Below are positions 22,367 to 34,436 of a stretch of DNA of 64,000 bases, in pieces. The position numbers and the translations under genes are program-made. The notes under the pieces were generated by a model. The model was not told the DNA's origin. It was given only the letters and a program-made list of their open reading frames with translations, and searched no databases. Source of the DNA: Uranotaenia lowii (Eukaryota; Arthropoda; Insecta; Diptera; Culicidae); contig NC_073692.1 in the NCBI RefSeq assembly GCF_029784155.1, forward strand, positions 325,161,406 through 325,225,405. Reading direction: 5' to 3'. Position 1 is the first letter of the stretch. The number at the start of each line of letters is the position of its first letter.

Positions 22367-22470
22367 TCGCAAGTTGTAACACACCGTGATCGGGGAGATT
22401 CGGGAGTTGTATCCTTCGAGATTCGTAGCTTGTCGTAACCACGCGCAACAAGCCATATAGAAGATATGGG
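22367..22470 (+). repeat. Dispersed repeat copy B (CACACCGTGATCGGGGA)
   Basis: This is the partner of the copy at 18808-18900. The following 22480-22680 stretch is less AT-rich, and minus-strand frames of 69-102 codons overlap it, but these show no recognisable domain. Confidence 0.65.
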
Positions 22471-23639
22471 ATAGCGTTGCGAGTGCACGCAACATGATTT
22501 TTTCTGTTCTTGCATCTTCGAATCTCTGGTCACTCGTCGCTCTCTGAGATCTCTCCATGCAACATAAGCAGAACACACGGCGTCGTCTGCCAGCAGCAAT
22601 TGGAACGAGTCCGAACGTTGGTCGTTCGCTGCTCAAAATCGTTAGAAGCGATTTTTTTCCATCGCTGATCTTGAGTCAGATTTATTGCATCTGAAGGCCT
22701 CGAAAGGTCACAGTTATCAAAAAAACCATTCGGTTTCATCCGGTTGAAATATCTGTTTGTTAGCGATACTTAACATGCATAAACACACCGATACACATCC
22801 GGCAGCCTCGAAAAGCAGCAAATAAATGGGATCCTTCCGCTAAATCCAGTTATTGAGAATCATCGCCCTTCGCGCGCTCCCAGGGCTTAAAGCCAAACGA
22901 AGAATAGGTTTTCGATGCGATTCGGAAACAAACGGAAAAATCGAAAGAAGGAAGCAGGGAAAATCGAACAAATATCATGTCAACTCCCCCAACCCCAAAT
23001 TTGTTTCACGTATTCAACTGTTTCTCCTTAAGGGCTCCGCTTCGAAAAGGAAAAAAGCGGGCGAGCTTTGTCACGCTGTGTTTATTTCGGTGTCATCGTT
23101 TTGCCATCGAATCTTTTATATGCAAAATATTATATTCAAAGCGATAAAAGGAACTTTCGGCAAGCATTCTTCTTCGGCCAGCAGACAATCGACAGTCGAT
23201 GCGGGGAAGTAGAAAAGAGGGATCTTGCATGCATATTTGGGCCTGATGTTTATGCTTTTAGTGGGGAAAGTGTGTTTCGGTTTCTTTTCCACTTGAGCTT
23301 ATCGATAAGTGGTTGAGTTTCGCTTTATTCGTTTTATTACTCCCTCCCATTGGAAAAATAGGGAAAAACATCTGTAGGCCTGTTTCTTTTTTTTTATCGT
23401 AATAAATGAAATAAAAGAATACCTTCAATCTAAGCCAGGTGATAGTGAAAGTTTCGTTTCGTTTCGGCGAGCTATAGTTGTTCTGAAGTACCAAGGGTAC
23501 CAATTCCAAAGTTCTCCTAGGCATTTCAGCTAGAAAATGGAAAAATGAACAAAAAAAACCTGAAATGAATTGAGTTTTGTTGAATATTTTTGAACAATTA
23601 TTACATTAGTTTTTTTTACTCAAGGCCGGAACAAATTTG
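22471..23639. other. Unique, less AT-rich island
   Basis: The sequence has mixed composition and several short frames in both orientations (up to 119 codons at 22853-23212), none with motif support. I see no repeat. Confidence 0.4.
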
Positions 23640-24010
23640 AAATTCTTCTTTTGTTACTTGGAGTTGGAACATCACGAAGAGTGGAAAGTTTAAAAAAAAT
23701 AATCCAAATTTTCAATTTAAATAACCAAATTTGACAAAAGCTTGTATGCAAAATCTTGCATACAATTTACACAGCACAACATTGAAAAGTCGTGTTATTT
23801 TTTATCGAAAATTCGAATACAAAAGAAGATACAATTCCCACCTTCAACAGTTCGTCTTTCGCTTTTTCAATTGTTTGCATTATCAAAGAATTTGTCAAGT
23901 TTTCCAGTAAAATACCCTTAATTTTGTTTATTTACCCCTTTGAAATTTCCGGGCAAATCAAATGGGAAGGAGGGGGAGAGTTTGTTTACAATTTTTTTCC
24001 GGCCTTGATT
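23640..24010 (+). repeat. Dispersed repeat copy B (lacks the MITE)
   Basis: This aligns in blocks with 7080-7740: AAGCTTGTATGCAA, CATACAAT, AGATACAATTCCCA, then a tail ending in AAGGAGGGGGAGAG. It lacks the 7233-7445 MITE. Confidence 0.55.
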
Positions 24011-24985
24011 ACAGATTAATTTTCAGCCTAACGAACACACTTTGCAATCAGCAATCTTTTAATTGATAACAGTAGGGGAGAAGGGGGTTTGATCTTTATC
24101 TCATTTTCTTATTTTTATCAAATCTAGAGTTTGTTTTTATTAGGTCGTATGAGCCACTTTACGTGTTTCGAGAATATCGCTGCTGAAGCGTAATTATTCA
24201 TTTTTAATTCTCATATTCAAAATAACACCAAAAATTGTCTGGAAATTTCGTATGCGATGCAAAAGAAGATGAGAAATAAGCTCGTGTAAGAAGTACAAGC
24301 ATATATTTCGTTGCTCGAGTAAACAAGCACATACAAACTTTTGGATTGCATATTTGGTTGAAACGTCGTGTTGCAAATTGATCATTTTTTTACCCTTATC
24401 CACACCAGAAATTTGTTCCCGTTTTCCTTCGAGTGTCAATTTGACACTCGTGACTAAAACCGCTATAGATATCTTATTTCTCAATCGATTAGTACAAGAA
24501 TTTAGTTTAAGAAATCTCGTAATGTAACTCTTATTTGTTTGTCAGACAGCTTCGATTCTTCATTTTTCTGTTATTCAAAGTCTATGAACAAAACTCCGAA
24601 AAATCATGCTTCGGAAAAATTTCAGATCAGCTACGAATCAGCTGCTGAAAAGAAATTTCCAATAATAAAGTGTCCAAAAAAGCTCAAGTTAAAAAAATAT
24701 ATGTTGCACACAAGGATTTTTTTGATTTTTTTTTTAAGATCATGTCCACAGAAAATGTAAAAAGGTAGTTTTAGAACTGTACTAAAAAGTATAAACCGTA
24801 AAAATTCTTATAATCATAGTTGATAAATGTTGAGAGGTGCATTGAAAAGTTGACGTAATTTGACACGTTTGGCATCTTTAAATTCTCTAAATACGAAACA
24901 CAGTATTTTTGGCAATTTTTTTGGAGTAGCTGTTATTCATACTTTTTGTAAATTTGCAATTTTCCAGATTCTCATATATTTGTAA
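24011..24985. other. AT-rich spacer
   Basis: No gene is supported. It contains a 21-base near-perfect palindrome (CGAGTGTCAA, T, TTGACACTCG) at 24430-24450. Confidence 0.5.
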
Positions 24986-25621
24986 AATACCGTCAAACGG
25001 GGCATCGTTCAATAGGAGGGTTTGATGCAACATTTGTATACCACAACACTTATTAAATTTTTATTTTAATATTATATAATAAACGTTATCATTTAATGAT
25101 CAAAAAATGATAAAGCCGTAATTTCTCACAACGTGAGATAGTTTTTAAAAAGTTTAGGATTTTCATAGAAAGTTTAAAAAATCGAGCAAAAGATGTACAA
25201 TTTTTTACATTTTTTACCCCTAAAAGTATGAAGCACCTTTTGTTTTTTCTTGAAAATCAATTTTACCAGAAAAATGTAAAATTTAATTCCAACAAAACCA
25301 AATAAAAGCTGCAATTGATGCATTGTGCGTTATAAAATCACAAAAATATCAAAATCTCTAAATTTTCAAACGTTTTCATTTGATTTTTCATTTAAAACAA
25401 AGATTGTTGCAATTAACCCCTTTTTCTTAGAAGGGTGAAAACCGTGGGTTTTGGAAATTTAAAAATTTCTGGTTACACCAATTATTTTCTCACTACCTCA
25501 ATTTGATGTCCCGTCAATCTTAAAACTTTTGATGAACCAGCGGAATGATTATCTGTGGACATTATGTTTTAAAAGCTATTGAAGTTGAAAATTGTGTCAT
25601 GATGCCCTTGTTGACGGTATT
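24986..25621. mobile_element. MITE with ATACCGTCAA termini
   Basis: AATACCGTCAAACGGGGCAT at the left is the imperfect reverse complement of ATGATGCCCTTGTTGACGGTATT at the right (25599-25621). There is no coding capacity. The TA bases within both ends could represent the target duplication of a Tc1/mariner-type MITE. Confidence 0.7.
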
Positions 25622-27390
25622 AAAGAGCTAATGAAATAACACCACTAGAATCGGAATGAAATTTCCTTTCTGGTAATTTTAAATTTATTGCGAAGATCTT
25701 GCGTTGCTGTAATCAATATTCAAAGTCAAGTTGTTTTTAGATTTTAGAAAACCTGATACATTGCAAATTCACAAAAAGTTCGAACGATTGCTACTTTTGA
25801 AATTTGTCAAAAATTCTGTTATAGGTAAATTTGAGAATCTAAAGATGTCAAAATGTGTTTAATAACGTCAGCTTTCCAATACATTTTCCAAATTTAATTA
25901 ACTGTGTATTTGACAATTTTGAAGATTCATTGATTGCAAAGTTTGATTTTGTACTACTTAATTATATATTTTTGTGGCTATGATCTTAAAATAATTTGAA
26001 AAAATATTTCGTTAAACGCGGCTTTCTAACACACTAATTGATTTTTTTAAATATTTCGTAAGTGATCTACACATTTTTATGAAGCATTTTTTTGTATTTT
26101 TTCCATAAACTTTTAATATCGGATAATTGAAGTATTGTACCTGAATATTGTCTGACGAACATATTTGTTTTACAAAACGAGGTTTCTATAACAAAAATTT
26201 TGTACAAATCGATTGAGAAACATCCGAGATACGGCAATTTTAAGCAAGGAGTGTCAAATTGACACTAAAAGTTTTAGGGAGTTTGATCAGGAAGTTTCTT
26301 TGTCCATGCCTTCAGTGTGCTTTCAGAGTGCGTCCTAGAAAAAAAATAATGATGTAAAATTAAAGTTTTAAAGAAATCTTTTAGGGTCCCAGAAGTGTGT
26401 TTGGATTCGCCTGAATAAAGATACAAGCCCCCAAACTTCCAATAGAGTTATATTGATACTCAAGAACGGATTAGGGTTAAAACCGGATTGTATTTTTCCT
26501 AAACTTGTCTAATTCCTGCTAACCTGCTTCAAGTACTAAAGTACCAAAATCAACATTCTTATGAAGATCTACACAATTAATGGCATGTGATTTAAAGACA
26601 TTTTTCAAGAGGTAAAGTCAATCATAAAAGAAATAGGACTTACTTTTGAGAACCTGTAGTGTTATCTGGATCCCTGATATGCGCTTTAAAAAATATCAGA
26701 ATTGTGGAGCAGGTTTCGCGTTTCGCTTAAGTCTTTAAATCTGCCTACATTTTCTGCCAGAGGAAAATCTCCTTTTGACCGTTCTGTAGCAGCCTGGAAT
26801 CGGTGCTGCGAGAGACTCCGTGCATCAGGAACATATCTATCCGACTTGACAGCAAGTTACTTCCTATGAATCTGATTATTACGGTTACTTATCCGCTGCA
26901 TCTGTAATGAAAAAAAAAAAATACAAAGCCGAAAATTCGTCCAGCTATAATAGAAACGTTTCTTGAGCTTACCTGGCAACAGGAACAAAGAACTTTAGCT
27001 CAAAATACTATAAAAACTAAAGCTATTTACGTTGACATTTCTTAACTTTTCGACTCTCAGCGACGTGTTTTCTACGAAATAGCCACCTTGTCTTTGGTGA
27101 CCCTTTGATTTAGAGATGAAGCACTTATTCCATATGAAGTGGAAAATCGTGATAGGATTCGCGGCCAATCTCCAAATAAAATAACTCAAAATGAAAAAGT
27201 GTTCTGATTTCTTCGCTTTTCTTTAGAACAGCTTGATTTGCTCCAAAACTAACATGGATACCAGCAATCGCCAACAACACTTCACGGAAATCAAATTATT
27301 CCTCAACTCAGGACAAAAAATACGTCGTTGATTAGCAGAGGGCTTCCTGTGTTACTATGGCCACAAATTCTTCCGGTGGCCATGCTAACG
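25622..27390. other. AT-rich spacer
   Basis: No gene is supported. A second AGTGTCAAATTGACACT palindrome lies at 26250-26266. The 26680-27330 part is less AT-rich, but its short minus-strand frame (26995-27189) has no motif. Confidence 0.5.
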
Positions 27391-27399
27391 ATTGTTTAC

Positions 27400-27855
27400 T
27401 AGGGTGTCCCAAAATTACATAATTTCTGGGAATCTGAGGCCTCAATATTCTGAATTGTGGTTTTTATTAAGGATTAAACCGTGAATAGCGCTTCACACGA
27501 TGATACAAACAACATGCTTTGTTCTGCAAAGTTTAAGTGCACAGCATCTTAAAAATAGCTTGCCTATTTTCAATTTTGATACGAATTTGATTCATTTTCC
27601 ATTTTTACGTATTTTACCCAAACAAAATTAAAAAAATATAAAATACATAAGTTTTGTGAACATTTTTGGACCCAGAATTTATTTAAAATCAAATATTTTG
27701 AAAGTGGACTTTTTTCAAAGATCGCCCTTGCGGAACCTCTAAACATGATTTTCTTTAGTCGGCCCCATACAAAAGTTTGTTCTCCACATCCTAATCTACC
27801 ATTTGGAGGGTGAGCACTCAGATTCCCAGAAATTATGCAATTTTGGGACACCCTA
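27400..27855. mobile_element. MITE with TAGGGTGTCCC termini and 8-bp TSD
   Basis: The left terminus starts TAGGGTGTCCCAAAATTACA and continues TAATTTCTGGGAATCTGAG. It is mirrored at 27818-27855 with one or two mismatches, giving TIRs of about 38 bp. TTGTTTAC flanks both ends (27392-27399 and 27856-27863). An 8-bp duplication fits hAT-type transposition; the TSD could also be read as 9 bp (ATTGTTTAC). The 98-codon minus frame inside has no transposase motif. Confidence 0.85.
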
Positions 27856-27959
27856 TTGTTTACCATTCCTTTGCAACGTTTATAACGACGGGATTTTTCA
27901 AACGGTTAGATTAAAAAAAAATCGTCATCGCTGTAGACCAGGAGTCGACTGGATCCGGA

Positions 27960-28305
27960 ATAAAGCTTGAATAAAAACCTGCTTTACTGCTTCATCGAGT
28001 ATCCACGGTTTGCTTTCCGCTTAATCGGACAATTAGCCTCGTTCGCAACCTTTTCTCGACAGTCCCTGTGAAAATGGCTTCGCTTGCCACATTTGTAACA
28101 TTTCGGTTGGAATTTTTCCACTCGAAAATGCTGCAACCTTGCTTGTGCCTTCGTCTTCAAGTCGATCGGCCCGCTTCAAATCCTCCGCCCGCCGTCGTTC
28201 TTTTACAACTTGCACTGTCAGATCATCCATCGCCAAGTTCTCCACAGCCGATATCATAAGATCGAATGACTCAGGAAGCGCTTGCAACAACGAAATAACG
28301 GTTTA
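27960..28305 (-). pseudogene. Copia-type gag, C-terminal part with zinc knuckle
   Basis: The minus frame (about 28290 down to 28033) reads LLQALPESFDLMISAVENLA then DDLTVQVVKERRRAEDLKRADR, as in the UBN2-type gag domain of Ty1/Copia elements. In a shifted frame it is followed by CYKCGKRSHFHRDC, a CCHC knuckle that binds element RNA. No protease or integrase follows. It is the downstream half of the gag whose upstream part lies at 31081-32240. Confidence 0.8.
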
Positions 28306-28499
28306 CTACACAGTAAACTGAAATCACCGAGTTCGGTAATAAATTTTACAGAACGTGTTCTGTAATTCGAAAATTTTTGGTGATTGATGAATCTGACGTC
28401 TTGTTTTCACCGAGTTCTGTAAATCGTACCGAGGTTCGTTTATTTTTACGTAAACAAATCTGTTTGCCGTAAATTTTCAGTAAATAACACCGAAAACTG

Positions 28500-29740
28500 C
28501 AAAGTGAACTGCAAATAGAGCCACTATCAAGACAAACGTCAAAATTTGTTTACCTTTTTTTCTCTTCAGACTTTTCTTTTCTCACTCTTGCAACCGTTAA
28601 TCGTCTTGCTCTATTTTAATCGTGCATGTGCAAGAGCAAAATGCTAAGCAAGCGTATTTTTTTCGAAAGTTGCCGGTTAGATGTGTGATTATTTTAGGCT
28701 CGTGTAGATTAAATTGTTGGTAAATAAGTAGGTACCAGATGATTCGACATCACCATCAACGAAATCAATATCAACAATCCAACGCTCTTGCAGCTACAGC
28801 AAAGTTCCGGCTGAAAATTGCACCGCTGCATGCCCCCAGCACTGGTTCCCAGATGGAAGCGATGTTCAAAGCAATGTTACCCTGACCCAAATGCATCTTT
28901 GGCTATTCCAGGTTTCCGGAACAGATCGGCAATACCTCCGATAGAAAGGCAGAAGCAGCTGATGCTGTGAGTTTTGGGCAGAAACATACGCAAAGCATAC
29001 GCCGGAGTAATCGTAATAATCGGGAGCGGAAAAGATTAGTAGTTTTCTTCTTGTTAAGTTTTTTTTTAAGAAAGCTGGCTACATTAGAGCATGATTCTGG
29101 ATTGGACCTTCCGATGAATCCTTGTTACTGTGAAGACAACTCCCCAACAGGAACCGCAATTTGGTTATTTGAGTTGTTCTTATTTCGTTTGAAATGTGTC
29201 AGATGAATTTGAATTTTTCTTTTATTTTGGATGTTTTTTTAGGTAGAACAGCAAAATAAGTAAGCAGTTTGAAAACAATGGTCACATATGAGAACATATG
29301 TTTTTTTTCCTGCAAAACGCAACAACAGAAGGGCGATGGCTGCTATGGGAGGGGCTTGGCGCAAAGTGTCAGACTGATGAACATTTTTGCAAAAACCGTC
29401 CGAACATTTTTTGACTCAAGCATTCAGTCAATCCGAAAAAGGTAATAACCGTAAAACTTGAAATATGCTAATCGCTTCTGACGATGTTTAATTTTTTTTA
29501 TAACTTTTTTAGGATTCTGCGAACCAGTTGCACTGATGCTTAAGTCCTCGAGAGATATTTTGGAAATCAGATGTTTTTTAAATTCAAAACAATTTCATAG
29601 TAGACAACATGTCTGTTAAGAAATGTTGTGAGACATTAACAATATATGTGTATTAATTTAATTCCTATTTTATATTTTTTGAACTTGATATCAACTAGCT
29701 ACAGTCAATTTTAATTAATTGGTTGCATTACTTAAAATAA
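28500..29740. other. Unique core of the foldback element, no gene recognised
   Basis: This non-repetitive interior is less AT-rich at 28730-29020. Short plus frames exist (79 codons at 28967-29206), but no domain is visible. It could be captured host DNA or a decayed transposase region. Confidence 0.35.
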
Positions 29741-30023
29741 GGCATGGATCCCGAGGGGAGGGTAGAAATCCTGAATTGATGATGTGGTTTATTTCGCACA
29801 GCACAAACTTCGATGTGAGATAACACGAGTCGATTCCAGAAAGTGCTCCATGCCAAAAAAAACTTCGTTTTGAATGAGCCTCTAATGCTCATCAGAATGG
29901 ATAGATCTGTTTCGCTTGTAGTGTCGCCTGAAAATACCAGTAATTTACTGAAAACTGTGAAATGATCGGAAATTTTCACCGAACATCGTAAAACATTCGG
30001 TAATTTCAGTTTGTGCATCATAC

Positions 30024-30261
30024 ACAGTAAACGAAAATTACCGAATTCGGTAATTTTTTTTACCGAAATCCTAACATGTGTAAATCGTTAAACTGTTCGG
30101 TAATTTTTTCGGTAAAAAATAAACGAACATCGGTAAAGCGACTCTTCATTTACAGATGTTCGTTTATTTTTCTACCGAAAAAATTACCGAACAGTTTAAC
30201 GATTTACACATGTTAGGATTTCGGTAAAAAATTACCGAACTCGGTAATTTTCGTTTACTGT
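30024..30261. mobile_element. 238-bp near-perfect palindromic MITE
   Basis: ACAGTAAACGAAAATTACCG opens the left arm. The two arms, each about 113 bp, are nearly identical reverse complements around a loop of roughly 10 bases (GCGACTCTTC). Its ends match the last 80 bp of the surrounding foldback element, so it is an internally deleted family member or an arm duplication. Confidence 0.85.
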
Positions 30262-30469
30262 TTAAACTGAAATTATCGAATATTTTACGGTGTTTGGTTA
30301 AAACTCCTGAATTTTGCAGTTTTCGGTTAATATAACTGGCATTTTCAGACGACACTACAAGTGAAACATATCAATTTTTATTAGCATGAGAAGCTCAGTC
30401 AAAACGACGTTTTTAGCATGGAGCACTTTCTGGAATCGACTCGTGTTATCTCACATCGAAGTTCGTCAT

Positions 30470-30900
30470 TTAGGTAAAAATAATAAATACCCATCTTTCG
30501 GTAAAATTTACCGAACTTTTTGAAGTTGTCTGGTAAAATTTACCGGTAATTCGGTAGTAATTACAGATATTTTGGTTAACTCTACAGATTTTTCGGTAAA
30601 TATTACCGAAATTTTACAGTTTTTTCGGTAAAAATGATCCATATTTCGATTATAATTACGGTATTTCGGTAAAAATTTTAGGGATTTCGGTAAAAATTTT
30701 AGGGATTTCGGTTAGAGTTTTAGGTATTTCGGTAATAATTACAGGTGTTTCGGTGAACTGTGCCGGTTGCTCGGTTCATATAACCGAGCTTTTATAGTTT
30801 TTTGGTTAAAAATGACCGACCTTTCGGTAATAATTAAAGACATTTCGGTTCAAAAATACCGGTTTTCGGTAATATAACGAGCTGTCATGTTAACAACTGT
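30470..30900 (+). repeat. TTTCGGTAA minisatellite
   Basis: Degenerate tandem units of about 21-24 bp with a TTTCGGTAAxAxTTxxAG core are present, for instance AAAATTTTAGGGATTTCGGT twice in succession near 30676-30715. Subterminal arrays like this are common in foldback elements. Confidence 0.7.
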
Positions 30901-31080
30901 CAATATTTTGACAGATGATCTGCCTAGTTTTGGTTATTTTTTTACCGAAAAAGGTTCGTAATATTTGACAGCTGTCACTCCTCGGCCATGAAAAAATGAT
31001 CGAACAGTTTAACGAACTCCACATGTTAGGATTTCGGTAAAATAATTACCGAACTCGGTAATTTTCGTTTATTGTGTATA

Positions 31081-32240
31081 GTTTAGCCCAGCCGTCTTCA
31101 CCTGCCGGGTGAGGTCTTCAAATACAAGAATGTGTTTCCTTATCGAATCGTCTTCTTTCAGCTTCATCCGATTGAGCTGCTTCGGAAGTAAATTCTGGGT
31201 ACCGATGAACTTCTCGCAAAATGTGTTCTCGAGCGCTTACCACATTAGACTGAGTCGATTTGGGGTCATTTAAATTTCTCAATCCCTGGGGTCTAAAAAG
31301 CTTCGTATTGGTCCAAAACTCATCCATGATTTTTTGCAAAACTTTTAAGTAACGTTTACATGAGTAAATTTGAACTTTTGGGTTTGTAATTGAAAATTGA
31401 ATATTTTGTACTGAAAAATCAACATCACTTTTGTTTCGTCTGTGGAAACGAGCCAGTTGATGGTTTTTGTGCCAATTTATAAAATTCCTAAAGGCAATTT
31501 TCCGCTGAACAACTTTAATTGACATCCCTGCAGAGTGCCTAGCGAGGTATTGCGTGACTACTTTCCATGGAACACTTCACGAGGCTCAAGCAGTGATGTC
31601 AATTGAATTTATTGTTAATCAATGCGAAAAGACATACCGCTGTTAAACAGCTCATAACTTTTTTTCCTAATAAGATACGAAGTTACGGTCTTCGACAAAG
31701 TTGTTCAGCGGAAAATTGCCTTTAGGAATTTTATAAATTGGCACAAAAACCATAATCTGGCTCGGTTCCACAGACGAAACAAAAGTGATGTTGATTTTTC
31801 AGTACAAAATATTCAAATTTCCCATACAAACCTAAAAGTTCAAATTTACTCATGTAAACGTTACTTAAAAATTTTGCAAAAAATCATGGATGAGTTTTAG
31901 ACTAATACAATGCTTTTTAGGCCCCAGGGTTTGAGAAATTACAAAATGACCCCAAATCGACTCAGTCTATTACCACATGGCCTTCGCAAAGTTTCTCTCC
32001 CTGACAACCTCCAAACATTCGTTGTCAAGGAAGCTCACATTGTAGGATTTCGCCTAACGATCAGCTTCTTCGAACCGCATTATTCCCGCTTCATCCGCAA
32101 ACTCCGTCAACATCATTAGCACACTGGCCGAGTCCAGAAAGATTCTGACCTGAAAACTCCAATGTTGGATAAACGGATCGCCGTTGAATTGCGGAATTTG
32201 GCAAGCAAGCCCACAACAACCTCTTGTAAGTTTTGTTAAA
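31081..32240 (-). pseudogene. Copia-type gag, N-terminal and central part, interrupted
   Basis: On the minus strand, sequence from about 32220 downward reads IPQFNGDPFIQHWSFQVRIF, AKSYNVSFLDNECLEVV, AKAMW, then (after the nested element) ALENTFCEKFIGTQNLLPKQ, LNRMKLKEDDSIRKHILVFE and DLTRQVKTAGLN. This is the order of a Ty1/Copia gag N-terminal and central domain. It contains stops (after EEADR and AKAMW) and is split by a 724-bp element at 31246-31969. The chain continues in the fragment at 27960-28305. Confidence 0.82.
31246..31969. mobile_element. 724-bp foldback element with perfect 9-bp TSD
   Basis: The arms of about 270 bp (31246-31516 and 31696-31969) are close reverse complements; both ends read TAGACTGAGTCGATTTGGGG. 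TTACCACAT flanks it on both sides (31237-31245 and 31970-31978). Long TIRs with a 9-bp duplication fit Mutator-like (MULE) non-autonomous elements. The 135-codon minus frame (31118-31525) is a chimera of arm and Copia sequence. Confidence 0.9.
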
Positions 32241-34407
32241 AGCTCATATATTCTGAGCCGTTTATAATGTTACCGGCAAGTGAGAGTGGATTTTCTCGAT
32301 TTTATAACAAACTTATAAATTACCGATTGCTATAATATCAGTTCCGTACAACACAAACTGGCGCATTTGGAATGATTTTAAATGGCACAATCAACAGCTA
32401 AATTATTCCCCGCTTCAGTCAAATGTAACCAGTCACGCTGGACATAATATTTCATCCATTTTCCAGCGATTCAAATCAACAGAGAGGAAAGGAAATCTCT
32501 CGACCGAGATGAAGAGATGGTCCGTCACGCATGATCGCATGACATTTCTTCTCTGGTCCAACAGACAGACAACCGACCAGCCGACATTCCGATTATCTGT
32601 GATGTTTGTTGGGGTTTATTCTCGCTCGCTTCGAGGAAGGAGTTTGATGGCCAAGTATAAGACGGAATAATCCGGTTCCCTTCCGCTCTACCCTCGAGGA
32701 TTTATAAATATTTAAATTGAAATGAAACCGTTCGGAACTTTCCATGTGTTTAGGCTGCACAAATATCATCTTTTTGTGGGATGCCTTTTGTTGATATTGT
32801 TGTACGTACCTATCAGCTTGATGGGTGGAACGAAAAAAAAAGGAAAACAAAAACTAGGTCCATGATGTAGGAAAAAAACACATTTCCATTCATTCGGAAA
32901 ACTTGTAACGGAATTTTCTCACGGGATGCTGCCTTTCAAAGCCGGTGTTTTCCAGGATTAGGCCGATGTTTTGTGTCTGTGTGTTGCTCTAGATTACCAT
33001 TTGATGTGGGTTTTTTCCTTTCAGCTTTCCAAAACGTCTGTTGAGGGAGTGTCCAAAAGTTTTCTGGTTCAACTTTCGAAAGAAATGTGTTGTGTAACGT
33101 TTGAGTTGGCACTTTTTATTTTGTTTCAATTCCAATACTGCAAAAGTGTCGAAACAAACGACAGAACGACTTCTGTGCGCAATGTAGAAAGTGTTCTGGA
33201 ATAGCTGTTGAACTTTTGGGTTCTGTCATTAACCATTCGGGGAGGCGTTATAGAATAGTTAGAGTGAAACTACTTTCGGGGAAAACAAGTTCAAAGTGAT
33301 ATTAAAATCAACTTTGGCTTCTCCATTTCCCATCTCGGGTGGGTGTTTCCGGTGAATGTTTGCCTGCTGACGAGATGCTTATCTCTCATGATAATGACCA
33401 CCCAGGGCTTCGCCTGGTCAAGATATGTTATTTTGTGCAGCCTGCAACGACTAAAATATACTGTTATTTGCACAAAAGGCAACATGTTTCAGTCAGCTTT
33501 CTAACTGGTGCTTTTTCAGCACAAAATAAACCAAAACTAGCTGGAATGGAACGAAACAGAACGGCCAGTCTCTTCTGTTAGATGGCAAAATATGGCGTGT
33601 TTGGTTAGTGTGATAGTTTTAGATATGCTAACATATTTTGCAGCATCCTCTCCCGAATCCCTTGCAGGACATCCTTCCATTTTCCAACTTGATGGCCTCC
33701 GGGACAGAAAACGGTTGGCAGATCATGTATGCTGAATTTCATAACACCGCCCATTGCCTCTGAACCTCCCACCGCCCCCTCAATAAATCCAAACATCCTT
33801 CTTATGAGCCAGAAAAGTGCTGTTTGGCTTAGGGGGCGGGCGATGCGACGTGTGGAAAACTACTTCGTCATTGATGCGTTTGTTTGCTGAGAGCTGCTGA
33901 TGTTTTCGCAATTTTCTGCAGCTTCCAGCTTGCTGCTGCAACATTAAACATTTGATATGGAAATCGGTTGCTAGTTGCCCCCTTGCCGTCTGCCTAATCT
34001 CTGTTTGATATTGAATGCAAATTTGCTGTTGAGAACATTTCTGCACTACTGATTAGAGCGGTGAGTTGATTTTTTTTTTGCTTTCCCCACTCACCAGTGA
34101 ATGAGTGGGTATGCGTGGATGTTGATTCAAAAGCTTCCGGCATGGGGCATCAACCACAGGAAGTTGTGATTTCATGGCTCAACATATTTACACTGATTGT
34201 TTACACTGGCAAAATAGAATCATTCTTTCCAAGTGCTGTCAGTGAGTAAACCTGTTAAGTGCGGAATAATTTATCACTCCCATGAAGAATATACTTGGCT
34301 TGAAATTTTAGACCATCATGTTTGGCTGGTATAACTGGTTGTCGAATAATTTTTTTTTCTGTTTTATGTTAGTTCAAAAACGAATTGTTTTTTTTTTCAG
34401 ATAAAAA
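32241..34407. other. Unique spacer, no gene recognised
   Basis: Composition is mixed and less AT-rich than neighbouring spacers. Frames of 60-90 codons occur on both strands without motif support. I see no repeat or element terminus. It may be host intronic or intergenic DNA. Confidence 0.4.
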
Positions 34408-34436
34408 TCTATATATATAAAAAGCAATTTCTGTAT

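Larger units (their letters stand above)
28306..31080. mobile_element. 2.8-kb foldback element inserted in Copia gag
   Basis: The left end (CTACACAGTAAACTGAAATC then ACCGAGTTCGGTAAT) mirrors the right end (ATTACCGAACTCGGTAATTT then TCGTTTATTGTGTATA). GTTTA on both sides (28301-28305, 31081-31085) is a possible 5-bp target duplication. Flanking Copia gag sequence resumes across it. Inside are a second inverted pair (about 29790-30022 versus 30262-30465), a nested palindrome and a minisatellite. The 28500-29700 core is unrelated single-copy DNA; no transposase is recognisable. Confidence 0.75.

Noticed and set aside
31118..31525. 135-codon minus frame
   Set aside because: It joins foldback arm sequence to shifted Copia gag sequence and spans a target-site duplication.
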